This document shows positions 47,328 through 56,295 of a DNA stretch of 64,000 bases, in pieces (the first letter of the stretch is position 1; each line of letters starts with the position of its first letter). Location of the stretch: NCBI GenBank assembly GCA_029213065.1, contig JARGPH010000004.1:193419-257418 (forward strand), in the 5' to 3' direction. The position numbers were made by a program, and so were the translations under genes. Source of the stretch: Verrucomicrobiales bacterium. Lineage in GTDB: Bacteria > Verrucomicrobiota > Verrucomicrobiia > Verrucomicrobiales > DEV007. The notes beneath the pieces are model-generated. The model did no database searches. It saw nothing but the letters and a program-made list of their open reading frames with translations, and was not told where the DNA came from.

Positions 47328-48020
47328 ATGAGCGATGCTGAAAACCGATACGACGGAAATCCCAATATACTGAATGTGGATACAGGGCACCTCAGACGAC
47401 TCTGCCTCAATTGGATCGAGAAGAGGGAGTTCATGGACTACTTCTGGGAAATCCACGCGGGATTATTTTTCAGAATGATCGCCGCCGTTGTTGGTGTCTT
47501 CCAAAAAGATGCAAGAGGCTACGGAAGGAAGCGGGGGAAATCGTCACCTGAGTTGATGGCCCGCTATCGGAAATCAGTTCGCTCGGCTCCCATTGTATTT
47601 TCTCATATCGTCATGGCCAACACTGCGTTGCTTTACGAAGGGGAAAGTTCCCCCGCTCTCGTGGTCATTGCCTCAGGACCGGGATCAGATGAAATCATGG
47701 CCCACGCCGCCGCTCTCCTCGGCCGCATCCATTTTGGTGATGTCAGGACACCCGAAGAAGCGGCACTCGCGAGCACAATCGAGGATGAGGATTACCGGTT
47801 TGGGAAACGCCGGAAACTTCCCGAGTGGCTCGTCGGTGAAACCGAAGCATACGCCGCCGACCTGTGGGTTGCGGGAGAAGCTGCTCACGAGGATGGCCTG
47901 AGATCAAATATTCTACCAGTCTTCGCTGAGCCGGGACTGCATGGCATCACCTTCGCGATTCCTCAGGCACTGATTGATCGAGCGGTAAAGCGATCGGCTC
48001 CGCCCCCACTCGTCAAATAA
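47328..48020 (+). CDS. Hypothetical protein
   Basis: This is a 230-residue protein with no family I can name. An N-terminal helical region (LRRLCLNWIEKREFMDYFW) precedes RMIAAVVGVFQKDARGYG. A later pattern resembles an alpha/beta domain (PALVVIASGPGSDEIMAHAAALLG and LPEWLVGETEAYAADLW). The ATG is preceded by AGGAACC. It is convergent with the phospholipase-like gene, with only seven bases between stops. Confidence 0.6.
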   Translation: MSDAENRYDGNPNILNVDTGHLRRLCLNWIEKREFMDYFWEIHAGLFFRMIAAVVGVFQKDARGYGRKRGKSSPELMARYRKSVRSAPIVFSHIVMANTALLYEGESSPALVVIASGPGSDEIMAHAAALLGRIHFGDVRTPEEAALASTIEDEDYRFGKRRKLPEWLVGETEAYAADLWVAGEAAHEDGLRSNILPVFAEPGLHGITFAIPQALIDRAVKRSAPPPLVK

Positions 48021-48027
48021 GACTGGA

Positions 48028-49752
48028 TCACAGGGCCGACCCCAGAGCCTTCAATGCTCCCTCAAGGATAGCTTCGCTGACTGAACCGAGAGCGGGTTCA
48101 TGGGGCGAATCGGGGCCTTCTTCACCGGCGAAGAGATACGGGGTGATCGCATAAACCGGAAGAAGGGCGCGTTTTTTGCCGTTGTCGATAGCACCCACGA
48201 TCTGAGAATTTCCACCGGCCTCCAGAGTAACGAGTGGCTGGAGATCGTTCTGATTTTCGAGGCTGAATGTCCACGGGCAGTAGGGTTGCTGCCACCCTGC
48301 TTTGGTCGCTGCAGGATGAGCGATCACTGCAGCGGGAAGGTCGGCTCCGACGAGGCCGACTCGCGCACCGATGAAGTCACTGTTGGACAGAGGGAGTTTA
48401 CTCTTGTCATCATCACGACCCATCGCAGAGCGGAAAGAACCGAACGCACCCGCCGCCGGCAGCGTCGTTCCGGAAACCCAAAGGACGCGCCCGCCTGCAT
48501 CGAGGTAAGTCTGTAGATGGCGGTCGAGAGCATCCGCTTTCAGTGAGTGATAGCTGTGAAAGGAGGTCGCGACGATAACGAGTTGCGGCATTTTCTCAGG
48601 AGCAGGAAAGCCATCTTCGATCGCATCACGAAGATCAAAGGTCGCGTAGGGTTTTCCGGCCTGTTTCCAACTCCGTGCAATTGCGGCAGACTGGACCCGA
48701 CTCGCGAAACCGAGGACAGCCCCGTTCATCGCCCAGCAGGGCTCAAAAACGATTCCGGTAACGGGTCCACTCTCGGGATCCAACTCCCGAAGCAATGGAG
48801 CAAAGAGAGCATCATCCTCGATCTTTCGTCCGGCGAGGAAGCTCGCCACGTTCTCGCGATGAGCTACCTCAATCTCAGGGGTCAACTCGATTTGCTGATC
48901 CGATTTGGCGCAGCGACGTGCAATCTCGACATCGCGCAAGGTTCGCACCACCGCCCAGGCACCGAGTTCGCCGAGATTTTTCCAAAGCATCTTCCGGGCT
49001 GCCGCATCCTCCCGGTCAACCCAGCCCGCAGCGCCTTCGAGAACACGAACCCCGCGCGGAGCACAAAAATCAGCGCCGGCCTGACCATAGAGCATGATCT
49101 CAAGCAAGAGCTCGCCGGGCTCCTCCCCCGCATCCGCGAGGTAAAGCCGTTCAATCGCCTCCTCAAAAGCAGCCTCACCGCCCTCAGGATCGTGAGCCGC
49201 CCCGGAAAGGTCGAGTAAGGATCGCAGTTTCGAGTAATCGTTCACTCCGCCGGGGAGCTTCAATTTCCAGTCAGCCCAACCGTAGGTCGCGGTGTGAACG
49301 AGCGGATCGTGATTGCAAGCTGCCATGTCAGCAATTACATGCGAGTAGGCGGAAATCCAAAGCGCGGTGTGAGTAGGATCTCCTTCCTTCAAGGCCTCAA
49401 CCAGCATGATAAAGGCCATCGCCATGCCGCGTTCCGAGTGGAGATCGTAGCGCCTCTTCACCCCGGCAGCAGCGAGGCGGGCCACAGCGGCTTCGCCGAC
49501 ATCCCCGGGCAGGAAGGGATCAAAATTGTCCGGATAGTGGCTCTGATGATGAACCGCCTCCTTGATCATTTCAGGAGTGAAGGAATCACGAAGCTCAGCG
49601 GGAAGACGTTCGATGACCTCCCGCATCACGTCGTCGTGCCCCGAGCCCCAGGCCCCGGCTTTCTGAATCGGCAGCAATGTCAGGATCAAAACTGAGAGCA
49701 CTGACAAAAAGGTGGCGGGCGATTTGACCGGCTTTAGAAAGAGGTAACGCAT
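48028..49752 (-). CDS. Secreted phospholipase C/S1-P1 nuclease-like protein
   Basis: This is a 574-residue secreted protein. The signal peptide runs to AGA-WGSGH. The mature N-terminus WGSGHDDVMREVIERLP and the following EAVHHQSHYPD and WISAYSHVIADMAACNHDP segments match the Trp/His/Asp metal-site layout of zinc-dependent phospholipase C and S1/P1 nucleases. The second half (from about 330) looks like a separate alpha/beta domain with repeated strand-turn units (LVIVATSFHSYHSLKADAL, GGRVLWVSGTTLPAAGAFG). The metal-site call is based on position and pattern only; the ATG at 49752 is preferred over an upstream TTG. Confidence 0.6.
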   Translation of the reverse strand: MRYLFLKPVKSPATFLSVLSVLILTLLPIQKAGAWGSGHDDVMREVIERLPAELRDSFTPEMIKEAVHHQSHYPDNFDPFLPGDVGEAAVARLAAAGVKRRYDLHSERGMAMAFIMLVEALKEGDPTHTALWISAYSHVIADMAACNHDPLVHTATYGWADWKLKLPGGVNDYSKLRSLLDLSGAAHDPEGGEAAFEEAIERLYLADAGEEPGELLLEIMLYGQAGADFCAPRGVRVLEGAAGWVDREDAAARKMLWKNLGELGAWAVVRTLRDVEIARRCAKSDQQIELTPEIEVAHRENVASFLAGRKIEDDALFAPLLRELDPESGPVTGIVFEPCWAMNGAVLGFASRVQSAAIARSWKQAGKPYATFDLRDAIEDGFPAPEKMPQLVIVATSFHSYHSLKADALDRHLQTYLDAGGRVLWVSGTTLPAAGAFGSFRSAMGRDDDKSKLPLSNSDFIGARVGLVGADLPAAVIAHPAATKAGWQQPYCPWTFSLENQNDLQPLVTLEAGGNSQIVGAIDNGKKRALLPVYAITPYLFAGEEGPDSPHEPALGSVSEAILEGALKALGSAL

Positions 49753-49847
49753 CAGAAGAGACAATTTATTTCGGGGAAGCAACAGTGTCGCCGAAACTGA
49801 TCCTCCAGGTTACGACGCATTCGCGTTCCTGAAACCGGGTCAAGGAA

Positions 49848-50507
49848 TCACCGCTGGAGATGCCCCTTTTCCTCGAGCGCTTCCATGATCTTCAGTGCAG
49901 CGTAGGCATCGTTCGCGGCGTAGAGCAATTGCGCAGGACGGAGCTCCGGCTTGGCCCAGTTACTCGTCGTGATCGATTTGGATTTTTTGAACCCCTGTTT
50001 GAGAAGAGCCCCCATCGCACCGCGGACGCCGATCTGTCCGCGATAGCCCTGCTTCCGAAAAACCTGATCGAGATCGAGGACGTGCTTGAGAGTGATTCCC
50101 AACCGGTTCCGAATCTGCCCGTGATCGTTCTTCAACCCGAAGCCCACCTTGAGAACTTCCTCGGAAGCAATGAGATCGGAAACGACCTCCTCGCACTCGC
50201 TTCGATGGAGCTGGAAGATGAAGGCTTTATCCGTTAGCGCGAACTGCACGACATGAGGTCCGTCGCTTGTTTCTCCGGCGCGGAAAGTCGGCCTCGCTTC
50301 GGTGTCAAAACCGCCGACCCCGGCTGAAAAAATTTCGTTGGCGGCCCGCTCGCATTCGGCCGGGGTCGCCGGCACATGGATCCGGTCATGGGAAAGTCCC
50401 GCAAAAGCAGGCAGGAGCGCCGTCTCCGCTTTCGTCGGTGCGACAGGCCAGTCTGGTTTGTCGCCCTTCTCTCGATGGCGGTTGGGACGGGATTGGGATT
50501 GGTTCAT
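49848..50507 (-). CDS. DEDD-type 3'-5' exonuclease (RNase D-like)
   Basis: This 219-residue protein has a single 3'-5' exonuclease domain. The three exonuclease motifs are visible: GGFDTEARPTF (DxE, about 76), VGFGLKNDHGQIRNRLG (Asp, about 134) and LLYAANDAYAALKI with the YxxxD ending. The DEDDy subgroup includes RNase D and the WRN-like exonucleases. It lacks the HRDC domain of bacterial RNase D, so it may act on RNA ends in a reduced form. A palindromic repeat of the AACAGGGTTGAAT family lies nearby at 50635. Confidence 0.85.
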   Translation of the reverse strand: MNQSQSRPNRHREKGDKPDWPVAPTKAETALLPAFAGLSHDRIHVPATPAECERAANEIFSAGVGGFDTEARPTFRAGETSDGPHVVQFALTDKAFIFQLHRSECEEVVSDLIASEEVLKVGFGLKNDHGQIRNRLGITLKHVLDLDQVFRKQGYRGQIGVRGAMGALLKQGFKKSKSITTSNWAKPELRPAQLLYAANDAYAALKIMEALEEKGHLQR

Positions 50508-50616
50508 TTCGTAGCAGCTCGCCTCCAGCGTGGCGGAAAAGTGGGCGATCCGCAATCACTCCCTCAATATGTTCGCGCTATTCGCTATTGGCGGGTTGCG
50601 ATCGCTCAAAGAATGA

Positions 50617-50666
50617 ACAGCTCTCCCCCGGATCCAACAGGGTTGAATCGATGACGATACCCTGTT
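50617..50666. repeat. AACAGGGTTGAAT-family repeat, third locus
   Basis: CAACAGGGTTGAATCG (50635-50650) is identical to 12528-12543, with the flanking CTCCCC/GATC sequence also alike. AACAGGGT (50636-50643) pairs with ACCCTGTT (50659-50666). It lies between the exonuclease start and the lysC stop. Confidence 0.7.
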
Positions 50667-50702
50667 CAATCGTGGCATTTTGAGATGCCTTTGCGCCCCG
50701 AT

Positions 50703-51935
50703 CTACGCCTCGGCGAGACCAAATGCGGCGTGCATCACTTTCGCGGCTTCGTCGATTTGCTCTTCGGAAACGGTTACGGTGATTTTGATCTCGGAAGTGG
50801 AGATCATCTCTATGTTGATTCCCGCATTGGAAAGGGCTTCAAACATCTCTGCAGCGACACCGGAGTGGGAACGCATTCCGATTCCGACAACGCTGAGTTT
50901 GGCAATCCCGTCGCGGGCGCGAATCGTGACACCATTGCCCAGCTCGGCAAGCACGGGTGTGAGCGCAGCCTCAGCCTTCTCGACGTCATCGCGATGAACG
51001 GTGAAGGAAATATCCGTTTTTCCGGTTTGTTTGACGGAAACGTTCTGGACGATCATATCGACGAGAATGTTCGCCTCGGCAACGGCTCCGAAGATTTTAC
51101 CGGCGGTTCCGGGAAGATCGTTTACGCCGGAGATCGTGACTTTCGCCTGCTCTCTCTCCAAACTGACTCCTCGGATGACAACGGATTCCATGCTCATACT
51201 TTCTTCGCGGACTAAGGTTCCGGGGTTGTTGTTCAAACTGCTTCGCACTTCAAAGCGAACTCCAAATTTTTTGGCAAACTCCACGGAACGGGACTGCATT
51301 ACTTTCGTCCCTGAACTCGCCATTTCAAGCATCTCATCGTAGCTGATTTCATCAATCTTCTTTGCGTCAGGCACGACGCGGGGATCACAGGTGTAGACGC
51401 CGTCGACGTCGGTGAAAATCTGGCAGAGGTCGGCATCAATCGCCGCCGCCATCGCAATCGCGGTCAAATCGGAGCCACCGCGGCCGAGGGTCGTGATTTT
51501 GCCGTCAGCCGTTTTGCCCTGGAATCCGGCGAGAATCACGATCTTACCTTCGTCGAGCATTTCGTGAACACCCTCCGGGGAAATGTTGGAGATGCGGGCC
51601 TTGGTGTGGACTCCGTCGGTTTCGATACCGGCCTGCGCTCCCGTTAGGGATACGGCCTCAGCCCCCATTGAATTGAGCGCCATTGCGGTCAGTGCGATCG
51701 TGGTCTGCTCCCCTGTTGCGAGGAGCACGTCCATTTCGCGCTCGGTCGGTTTGCCTTCGCCGGTGACCTGATCGGCCAGCTCGATAAGGCGGTTCGTCAC
51801 CCCGGACATCGCTGATACGACAGCAACCACCTGATGACCCGCTTCCTTGGTTTCAAGAATGCGTTTCGCCACATTTATGATTCGCTCGGGAGTTCCGACC
51901 GAGGTTCCGCCGTATTTCTGTACTATAAGACTCAC
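50703..51935 (-). CDS. lysC: Aspartate kinase
   Basis: LysC phosphorylates aspartate, the entry step to lysine, threonine and methionine. KYGGTSVGTPERI (7-19) is the kinase N-terminus. ATGEQTTIALTAMAL, LGRGGSDLTAIAMAAAIDADLCQIFTDVDGVYTCDPR and EMLEMASSGTKVM complete the kinase domain. Two C-terminal ACT domains follow (about 265-400: VTISGVNDLPGTAGKIFGAV and VGIGMRSHSGVAAEMFEAL), typical of feedback-regulated single-function enzymes. No lysine riboswitch is visible in the short upstream gap to cutA. Confidence 0.97.
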   Translation of the reverse strand: MSLIVQKYGGTSVGTPERIINVAKRILETKEAGHQVVAVVSAMSGVTNRLIELADQVTGEGKPTEREMDVLLATGEQTTIALTAMALNSMGAEAVSLTGAQAGIETDGVHTKARISNISPEGVHEMLDEGKIVILAGFQGKTADGKITTLGRGGSDLTAIAMAAAIDADLCQIFTDVDGVYTCDPRVVPDAKKIDEISYDEMLEMASSGTKVMQSRSVEFAKKFGVRFEVRSSLNNNPGTLVREESMSMESVVIRGVSLEREQAKVTISGVNDLPGTAGKIFGAVAEANILVDMIVQNVSVKQTGKTDISFTVHRDDVEKAEAALTPVLAELGNGVTIRARDGIAKLSVVGIGMRSHSGVAAEMFEALSNAGINIEMISTSEIKITVTVSEEQIDEAAKVMHAAFGLAEA

Positions 51936-51996
51936 TGTCTGCTGCTCGTTAGTAGTTGAGACTTATGCCTCAGGTTACCGGTTTGTCCACCTTCGT

Positions 51997-52341
51997 TTAC
52001 CCCGTGACACTGCCACGAACCCAGTCCAGATAGCCTTTTGACCCCGCTTCGATCGGCAGGACGATGCATTCCGGTTCATCGTAGGGATGGTTTTCCTGCA
52101 GAAACGCCTCCAGTTCGACGAGTCTGGCCACGGTCGTTTTCATGATCGCGACCACCTCCGACTCCTCCTCCACCTTACCTTTCCACCGGTAGATCGAGGT
52201 CGCTCCGGGGATCACATTGACACAGGCGGCGAGTTGCGACTCGACCACAGTTGTGCCAAATTGTCTCGCAGTGTCGTCGTCAGCAAAAGTGCTGATGACG
52301 AGCACGGCTCGATCGATAGCGTCGTTTTGTCTCTCAATCAT
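51997..52341 (-). CDS. cutA: Divalent-cation tolerance protein CutA
   Basis: This is a 114-residue CutA trimer-forming protein. The core is AVLVISTFADDDTARQFG, LAACVNVIPGATSIYRWKGK, EVVAIMKTTVARLVELEAFL and HPYDEPECIVLPI. Length and motif order are normal. CutA has been tied to copper tolerance, though its physiological role is debated. It is upstream of lysC on the same strand and divergent from the histidine kinase gene, 23 bases apart. Confidence 0.95.
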   Translation of the reverse strand: MIERQNDAIDRAVLVISTFADDDTARQFGTTVVESQLAACVNVIPGATSIYRWKGKVEEESEVVAIMKTTVARLVELEAFLQENHPYDEPECIVLPIEAGSKGYLDWVRGSVTG

Positions 52342-52364
52342 CTTGTTCTCAAAGATTTATCGGC

Positions 52365-53567
52365 ATGAAATCAGGCATAATAGATAAGCTCATTGACCGG
52401 CTCGACAAGCTGGAGCCCGAGGAAATTCAACGAATTGTGTTGAAGGCGGTTCAGGAAAAGGGGCTCATGGAAAGTGTCTTCGAGGTCATCCGCGAGGGAA
52501 TCATTGTCGCGGGGCCGAACGGGACGATCCACTACCTCAATCACGCAGCGGGGGAATTTTTCGGTCTCAATGAGAAGGATCCCACCGGCGAAACGATCGC
52601 GAACCTGTTTCCCGGGATTCAGTGGGATGAGGTCGTCGAATCCGGTGGCGTCGTGAGCCGCGATATCGTGGTGCGCTATCCCGAGCTTCGTTATTTGAAT
52701 TTTTACATCTCCCCGCTCGAACCGGAAGAGGATGTTGAAGGAAACGCCGAAGATCTCTTTGGATTTGTGATCATTCTGCGGGACGACACCCAAAGCCGCG
52801 AACGGCAGATCAAGGAAATCGAGACGGAAAAGATCGAAGCGGTCAAAAGTCTCGCCGCGGGAGTCGCCCACGAAATCGGCAACCCGCTCAACTCCCTCAA
52901 TATTCATCTCCAGGTCGCTGAGCGGAAAATCAAAAAAAGGGCCGACCCGAAACTAGCCGGTGAGTTGCTCGAATCGCTCGAAATAGCCCGAAGCGAAATC
53001 AAACGCCTCGACTTTATCGTCGAAAAATTTCTCAGTGCGGTGCGTCCCTCTCATCTCATGCCGGAGACGACCGACCTCAACGAGCTCCTCAATGAAGCAC
53101 TCAATTTCATCGGGCCGGAAGTGGCTGACCGCCGGATTTCGGTGACCTTCGAACTGGCCGATGAGCTTCCTCTCATCCATGTCGATCGCGATCAGATGAA
53201 ACAAGTTATCTACAACCTGATCCGGAACAGTTCCCAGGCAATGGGGTCTGACGGCGAGATCAAAATCCTGACCGGCTTCACCGATGAAAATGTCTTCGTC
53301 ACGTTCGCTGACAACGGCCCCGGCATCCCCGGAGAACAGGTTCGCCGGGTTTTTGAACCGTATTACACAACCAAAAAAACCGGTTCGGGTCTCGGGCTCA
53401 TGATCGTACACCGCATTGTTTCATCCCACGGAGGTGAGGTGGAATTCAAAAGCCGCGAAGGCAAAGGCACTGACGTAACCGTCTACCTGCCGCGAGCGGA
53501 AAGGCTCATGCGGGTCCTTCCTCAAAAATCAGAACCCTCCGTGATCGATATCGACGTGGAAGACTAA
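52365..53567 (+). CDS. PAS-domain sensor histidine kinase (NtrB-like)
   Basis: This is a 400-residue cytosolic sensor kinase. A PAS domain (about 35-135: FEVIREGIIVAGPNGTIHYL) precedes the phospho-acceptor H-box AAGVAHEIGNPLNSLNIHL, His at about 169. The ATPase domain holds N box NLIRNSSQAMG, DNGPGIPGEQ, FEPYYTTKKTGSGLGL. No membrane helix is present, as in NtrB and related kinases. The gene is directly followed (12 bases) by the sigma54-type response regulator, so the two are a cognate pair. The input signal is unknown. Confidence 0.93.
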   Translation: MKSGIIDKLIDRLDKLEPEEIQRIVLKAVQEKGLMESVFEVIREGIIVAGPNGTIHYLNHAAGEFFGLNEKDPTGETIANLFPGIQWDEVVESGGVVSRDIVVRYPELRYLNFYISPLEPEEDVEGNAEDLFGFVIILRDDTQSRERQIKEIETEKIEAVKSLAAGVAHEIGNPLNSLNIHLQVAERKIKKRADPKLAGELLESLEIARSEIKRLDFIVEKFLSAVRPSHLMPETTDLNELLNEALNFIGPEVADRRISVTFELADELPLIHVDRDQMKQVIYNLIRNSSQAMGSDGEIKILTGFTDENVFVTFADNGPGIPGEQVRRVFEPYYTTKKTGSGLGLMIVHRIVSSHGGEVEFKSREGKGTDVTVYLPRAERLMRVLPQKSEPSVIDIDVED

Positions 53568-53579
53568 CACTGACCGAAT

Positions 53580-54986
53580 ATGGATTTTTTCGACAGCACC
53601 ATTCTCATCGTCGACGACGAGAAAAACACGCGCGAAGGATTGAGACTTTCGCTCGAAGATGACTTCGATGTCTACATTGCAGCGAACATCGCCGAGGCGG
53701 AGGAGATCCTCAAATCCGAAAGCGTCGACGTGATGCTGACCGACCTCCGACTCGGGGGCGAGGACGGGATGGAGCTGATCACGAAAACGCTCGCCCGCCC
53801 CAAGGCGCCGGTTTGTATTCTCATGACCGCCTACGGTTCCGTCGACGTCGCGGTCGAGGCAATGAAAAAAGGCGCCTACGACTATGTAAGTAAGCCGCTC
53901 AACATCGACGAACTCGAAATCGTGATCAAACGGGCGATCCGGAGCCGTTCCGTCGAGGAGGAAGTTCAATCGCTCAAAGCTCAGGTCACAGACCGTTTCG
54001 GGCTCGAAAACATCATCGGCCATTCCATCGTGATGCAGCCGGTTTTCGACACAATCCAGCAGGTCGCCCCAACGCGGGCGACTGTCCTCATCGAGGGTGA
54101 AAGCGGAACCGGTAAAGAACTCGTCGGCCGCGCGATTCATCATCTCAGTGGACGGCCCAAGTCGAAACTCGTCACGGTGCACTGTGCCGCTCTCAGTGAG
54201 CAGTTGCTCGAAAGCGAACTTTTCGGTCACGAACGCGGAGCCTTCACCGGAGCAGTGGAACGACGGGCGGGGCGCTTTGAGGAAGCCGATGGAGGCACCT
54301 TGTTCCTCGATGAAATCGGCGAGATCGATCTCAACACTCAGGTGAAACTTCTCCGTGCGATCGGTGAGCGAACCTTTGAACGACTCGGCTCTAACAAACC
54401 AATTAAGGTGGACGTTCGCGTCGTTGCGGCAACGAACAAAAATCTCAGCGAAATGGTGCGCGAAGGCACCTTCCGCGATGATCTCTTTTTCAGGCTCAAT
54501 GTCGTTTCGATCGACATGCCGCCGCTACGCGACCGGAAAGAGGATATAGTTTTGCTAGTCGATTCCTTTCTCAAAGAATTCGCGGAGGAAAACAAAAAGC
54601 CCGCAATGGAACTGACCGCGGAAGCGCTTCAGCTTCTCCTCGACTACGAATGGCCGGGTAACGTGCGGGAACTCCGAACTGCGATCGAACACGGCGTCGT
54701 CATGTCTAACACAGCCAAAATCGGGGTGAGACATTTACCTCCCTTCCTGCGGGACAATTCCCATCACGGGTTCCGAAATTCAACCACGAGTGGGGGCGGT
54801 GCCTCCAGCGGGGCAAACGTGATCACCGAAGAGGACGACCTCAACATCGCGAAGATGGAAGAACGAATGATTCAACTCGCGCTCAAACGAACCGGTGACA
54901 ATCGAACCGAGGCCGCACAACTCTTGGGAATTTCCCGCCGGACGATGCAACGGAAGTTAAAGGAAATGGGGCTGGTTGATTCGTGA
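53580..54986 (+). CDS. Sigma54-dependent response regulator (NtrC-like)
   Basis: This 468-residue regulator has a receiver domain (1-120, phospho-acceptor Asp55 in LTDLRLGG), an AAA+ domain (about 140-375) and a C-terminal Fis-type helix-turn-helix. AAA+ marks are Walker A EGESGTGKELVGR, the sigma54-contacting GAFTGA in HERGAFTGAVE, Walker B GGTLFLDEIGE and the arginine finger region. The DNA-binding helices are in TEAAQLLGISRRTMQRKL. Phosphorylation by the upstream kinase would let it activate RpoN-dependent promoters; target genes are not evident here. Confidence 0.95.
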   Translation: MDFFDSTILIVDDEKNTREGLRLSLEDDFDVYIAANIAEAEEILKSESVDVMLTDLRLGGEDGMELITKTLARPKAPVCILMTAYGSVDVAVEAMKKGAYDYVSKPLNIDELEIVIKRAIRSRSVEEEVQSLKAQVTDRFGLENIIGHSIVMQPVFDTIQQVAPTRATVLIEGESGTGKELVGRAIHHLSGRPKSKLVTVHCAALSEQLLESELFGHERGAFTGAVERRAGRFEEADGGTLFLDEIGEIDLNTQVKLLRAIGERTFERLGSNKPIKVDVRVVAATNKNLSEMVREGTFRDDLFFRLNVVSIDMPPLRDRKEDIVLLVDSFLKEFAEENKKPAMELTAEALQLLLDYEWPGNVRELRTAIEHGVVMSNTAKIGVRHLPPFLRDNSHHGFRNSTTSGGGASSGANVITEEDDLNIAKMEERMIQLALKRTGDNRTEAAQLLGISRRTMQRKLKEMGLVDS

Positions 54987-55004
54987 CGATTGGCCAGTCC
55001 GACT

Positions 55005-55391
55005 ATGATGAATCCACTAATATCGATAATTCTATTGGTGGTCGCAGTGGTATCCCCGATTACTATCTTTATTCTCAAACTACAGGATTTGCCACGCGGT
55101 GTATTTCACATCCGCCGTGCATTCATGACGGCTTTGGCGCTCGGTTTATGTTCGTGGTACTTCTCGATGTGGGCTGTTTTCACACTTCCGTTCTGGGCTG
55201 AGTGGTTCGAAATTCCGGATGTTTGGAATCAAATTTGGCTGTTTCTCTGGCCGGGAGCACTTCTGTCCACGATTTTCCTGATAAGATCACCAACTGAAAA
55301 GCGAAGGATCGTCAGTGACCTCTTCATTTTAGTCCTCGCCATCGATTTCGTAATCAGACTGACACCCTGGACCACTTACCACGGACCTTAA
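55005..55391 (+). CDS. Hypothetical membrane protein
   Basis: This 128-residue protein has about four hydrophobic segments (near 4-24, 40-62, 72-92 and 102-120) and no family I recognise. The ATG at 55005 directly follows the response-regulator gene (18-base gap) and is preferred over an upstream TTG. It could be part of the two-component transcript. Confidence 0.55.
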   Translation: MMNPLISIILLVVAVVSPITIFILKLQDLPRGVFHIRRAFMTALALGLCSWYFSMWAVFTLPFWAEWFEIPDVWNQIWLFLWPGALLSTIFLIRSPTEKRRIVSDLFILVLAIDFVIRLTPWTTYHGP

Positions 55392-55512
55392 CCTGCTTCA
55401 GGAACGATCGACTCAAAGGTGCATCCGAGGTGTTTCATGTGAAATCGAGTGAAGGGTCGGGCGCAAATCATCTCTGTTCCAGAGCGTCTTCGGGCGCCCC
55501 TACAGGTCGCAC

Positions 55513-55579
55513 AAATGGGCTACTCTTTTACCCCGGGTTGAAACCCGGGGCTCTATTCGATTGGGCCTTCAACCCATTT
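55513..55579. repeat. Nested inverted repeat in the 55392-55654 gap
   Basis: The perfect palindrome CCCCGGGTTGAAACCCGGGG (55531-55550) is enclosed by AAATGGG (55513-55519) and CCCATTT (55573-55579). The 263-base gap holds no gene. It is convergent between the membrane protein and the lipoprotein gene and may end both transcripts, or be an interspersed element. Confidence 0.65.
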
Positions 55580-55654
55580 TGAGACAAGTCGAACTCAACG
55601 CGTGTAAGTTGCCTCGCCTCACGTCGTAATTCTCCGGTTACCTCGAACAAAAAT

Positions 55655-56110
55655 CTAAGGTGCGGCCGGCTTGAAATGCAGCCAAAGTTCTTCGCTTCCG
55701 GGAACCTGAGTCTTCATGCCGGTTTCCGTGCGAATCAGCGTGTTGATCTCGCCGTCCTCGTATTGAATGACGCGGGTGTCAGGAGAGGGTTTTTCAATCA
55801 CCTTGTAAGCCTGAGCGACGCCGCTTCCCTCTTTGATGCGACGCATTTCGGTGGAGGTAAATTCGAGAGTGAATCCCTCAAACTGACTGAGAACGACCTG
55901 GGAAATCCCTTTCTGAAGACCGGAAAGAACGTCTTTTAGCAAGCCGCCTTCCTCCTGCCCCTGAACCGGCGATTTCGCCTGGACCTGAGCCATTGTCGTT
56001 TCCTTATCAAAGTCCCATTTCCCAACAAACCAGTCACCGCCGCACCCCGTAAGACTCAGTGTAATGACAGCGAGTAACGCACAGGAAAAAAGCCGGAGAG
56101 TGGTGTTCAT
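55655..56110 (-). CDS. Small hypothetical lipoprotein
   Basis: This is a 151-residue protein with a lipoprotein signal (MNTTLRLFSCALLAVITLSLTGC; the acylated Cys is residue 23). The mature part begins GGDWFVGKWDFDKETTM, with a helical middle and strands such as GFTLEFTSTEMRRI and TRVIQYEDGEIN. The GKW/WDFD opening resembles lipocalin-like or stress-associated lipoproteins, but no family is assigned. An outer-membrane location is likely from the lipobox. Confidence 0.7.
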   Translation of the reverse strand: MNTTLRLFSCALLAVITLSLTGCGGDWFVGKWDFDKETTMAQVQAKSPVQGQEEGGLLKDVLSGLQKGISQVVLSQFEGFTLEFTSTEMRRIKEGSGVAQAYKVIEKPSPDTRVIQYEDGEINTLIRTETGMKTQVPGSEELWLHFKPAAP

Positions 56111-56295
56111 GTTGGAGATGATAGCGCGAATTGCGAGAGCGTGTCAAAGAGTGACGGACGAAGAATGAAAGTAGTATAGAAGTAGAGAATGAAAGAATCG
56201 GCCAGGCTCTGGGGAATTTGCTTCTCCCTCCGACGGCGCATATCAATCTTTACTTCTCAGCTCCGTTACTCCTCTGCATCTGCGGGCTCGCCCGC

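Noticed and set aside
51936..51996. Possible lysine riboswitch before lysC
   Set aside because: The gap between cutA and lysC is only about 60 bases, too short for a lysine riboswitch.
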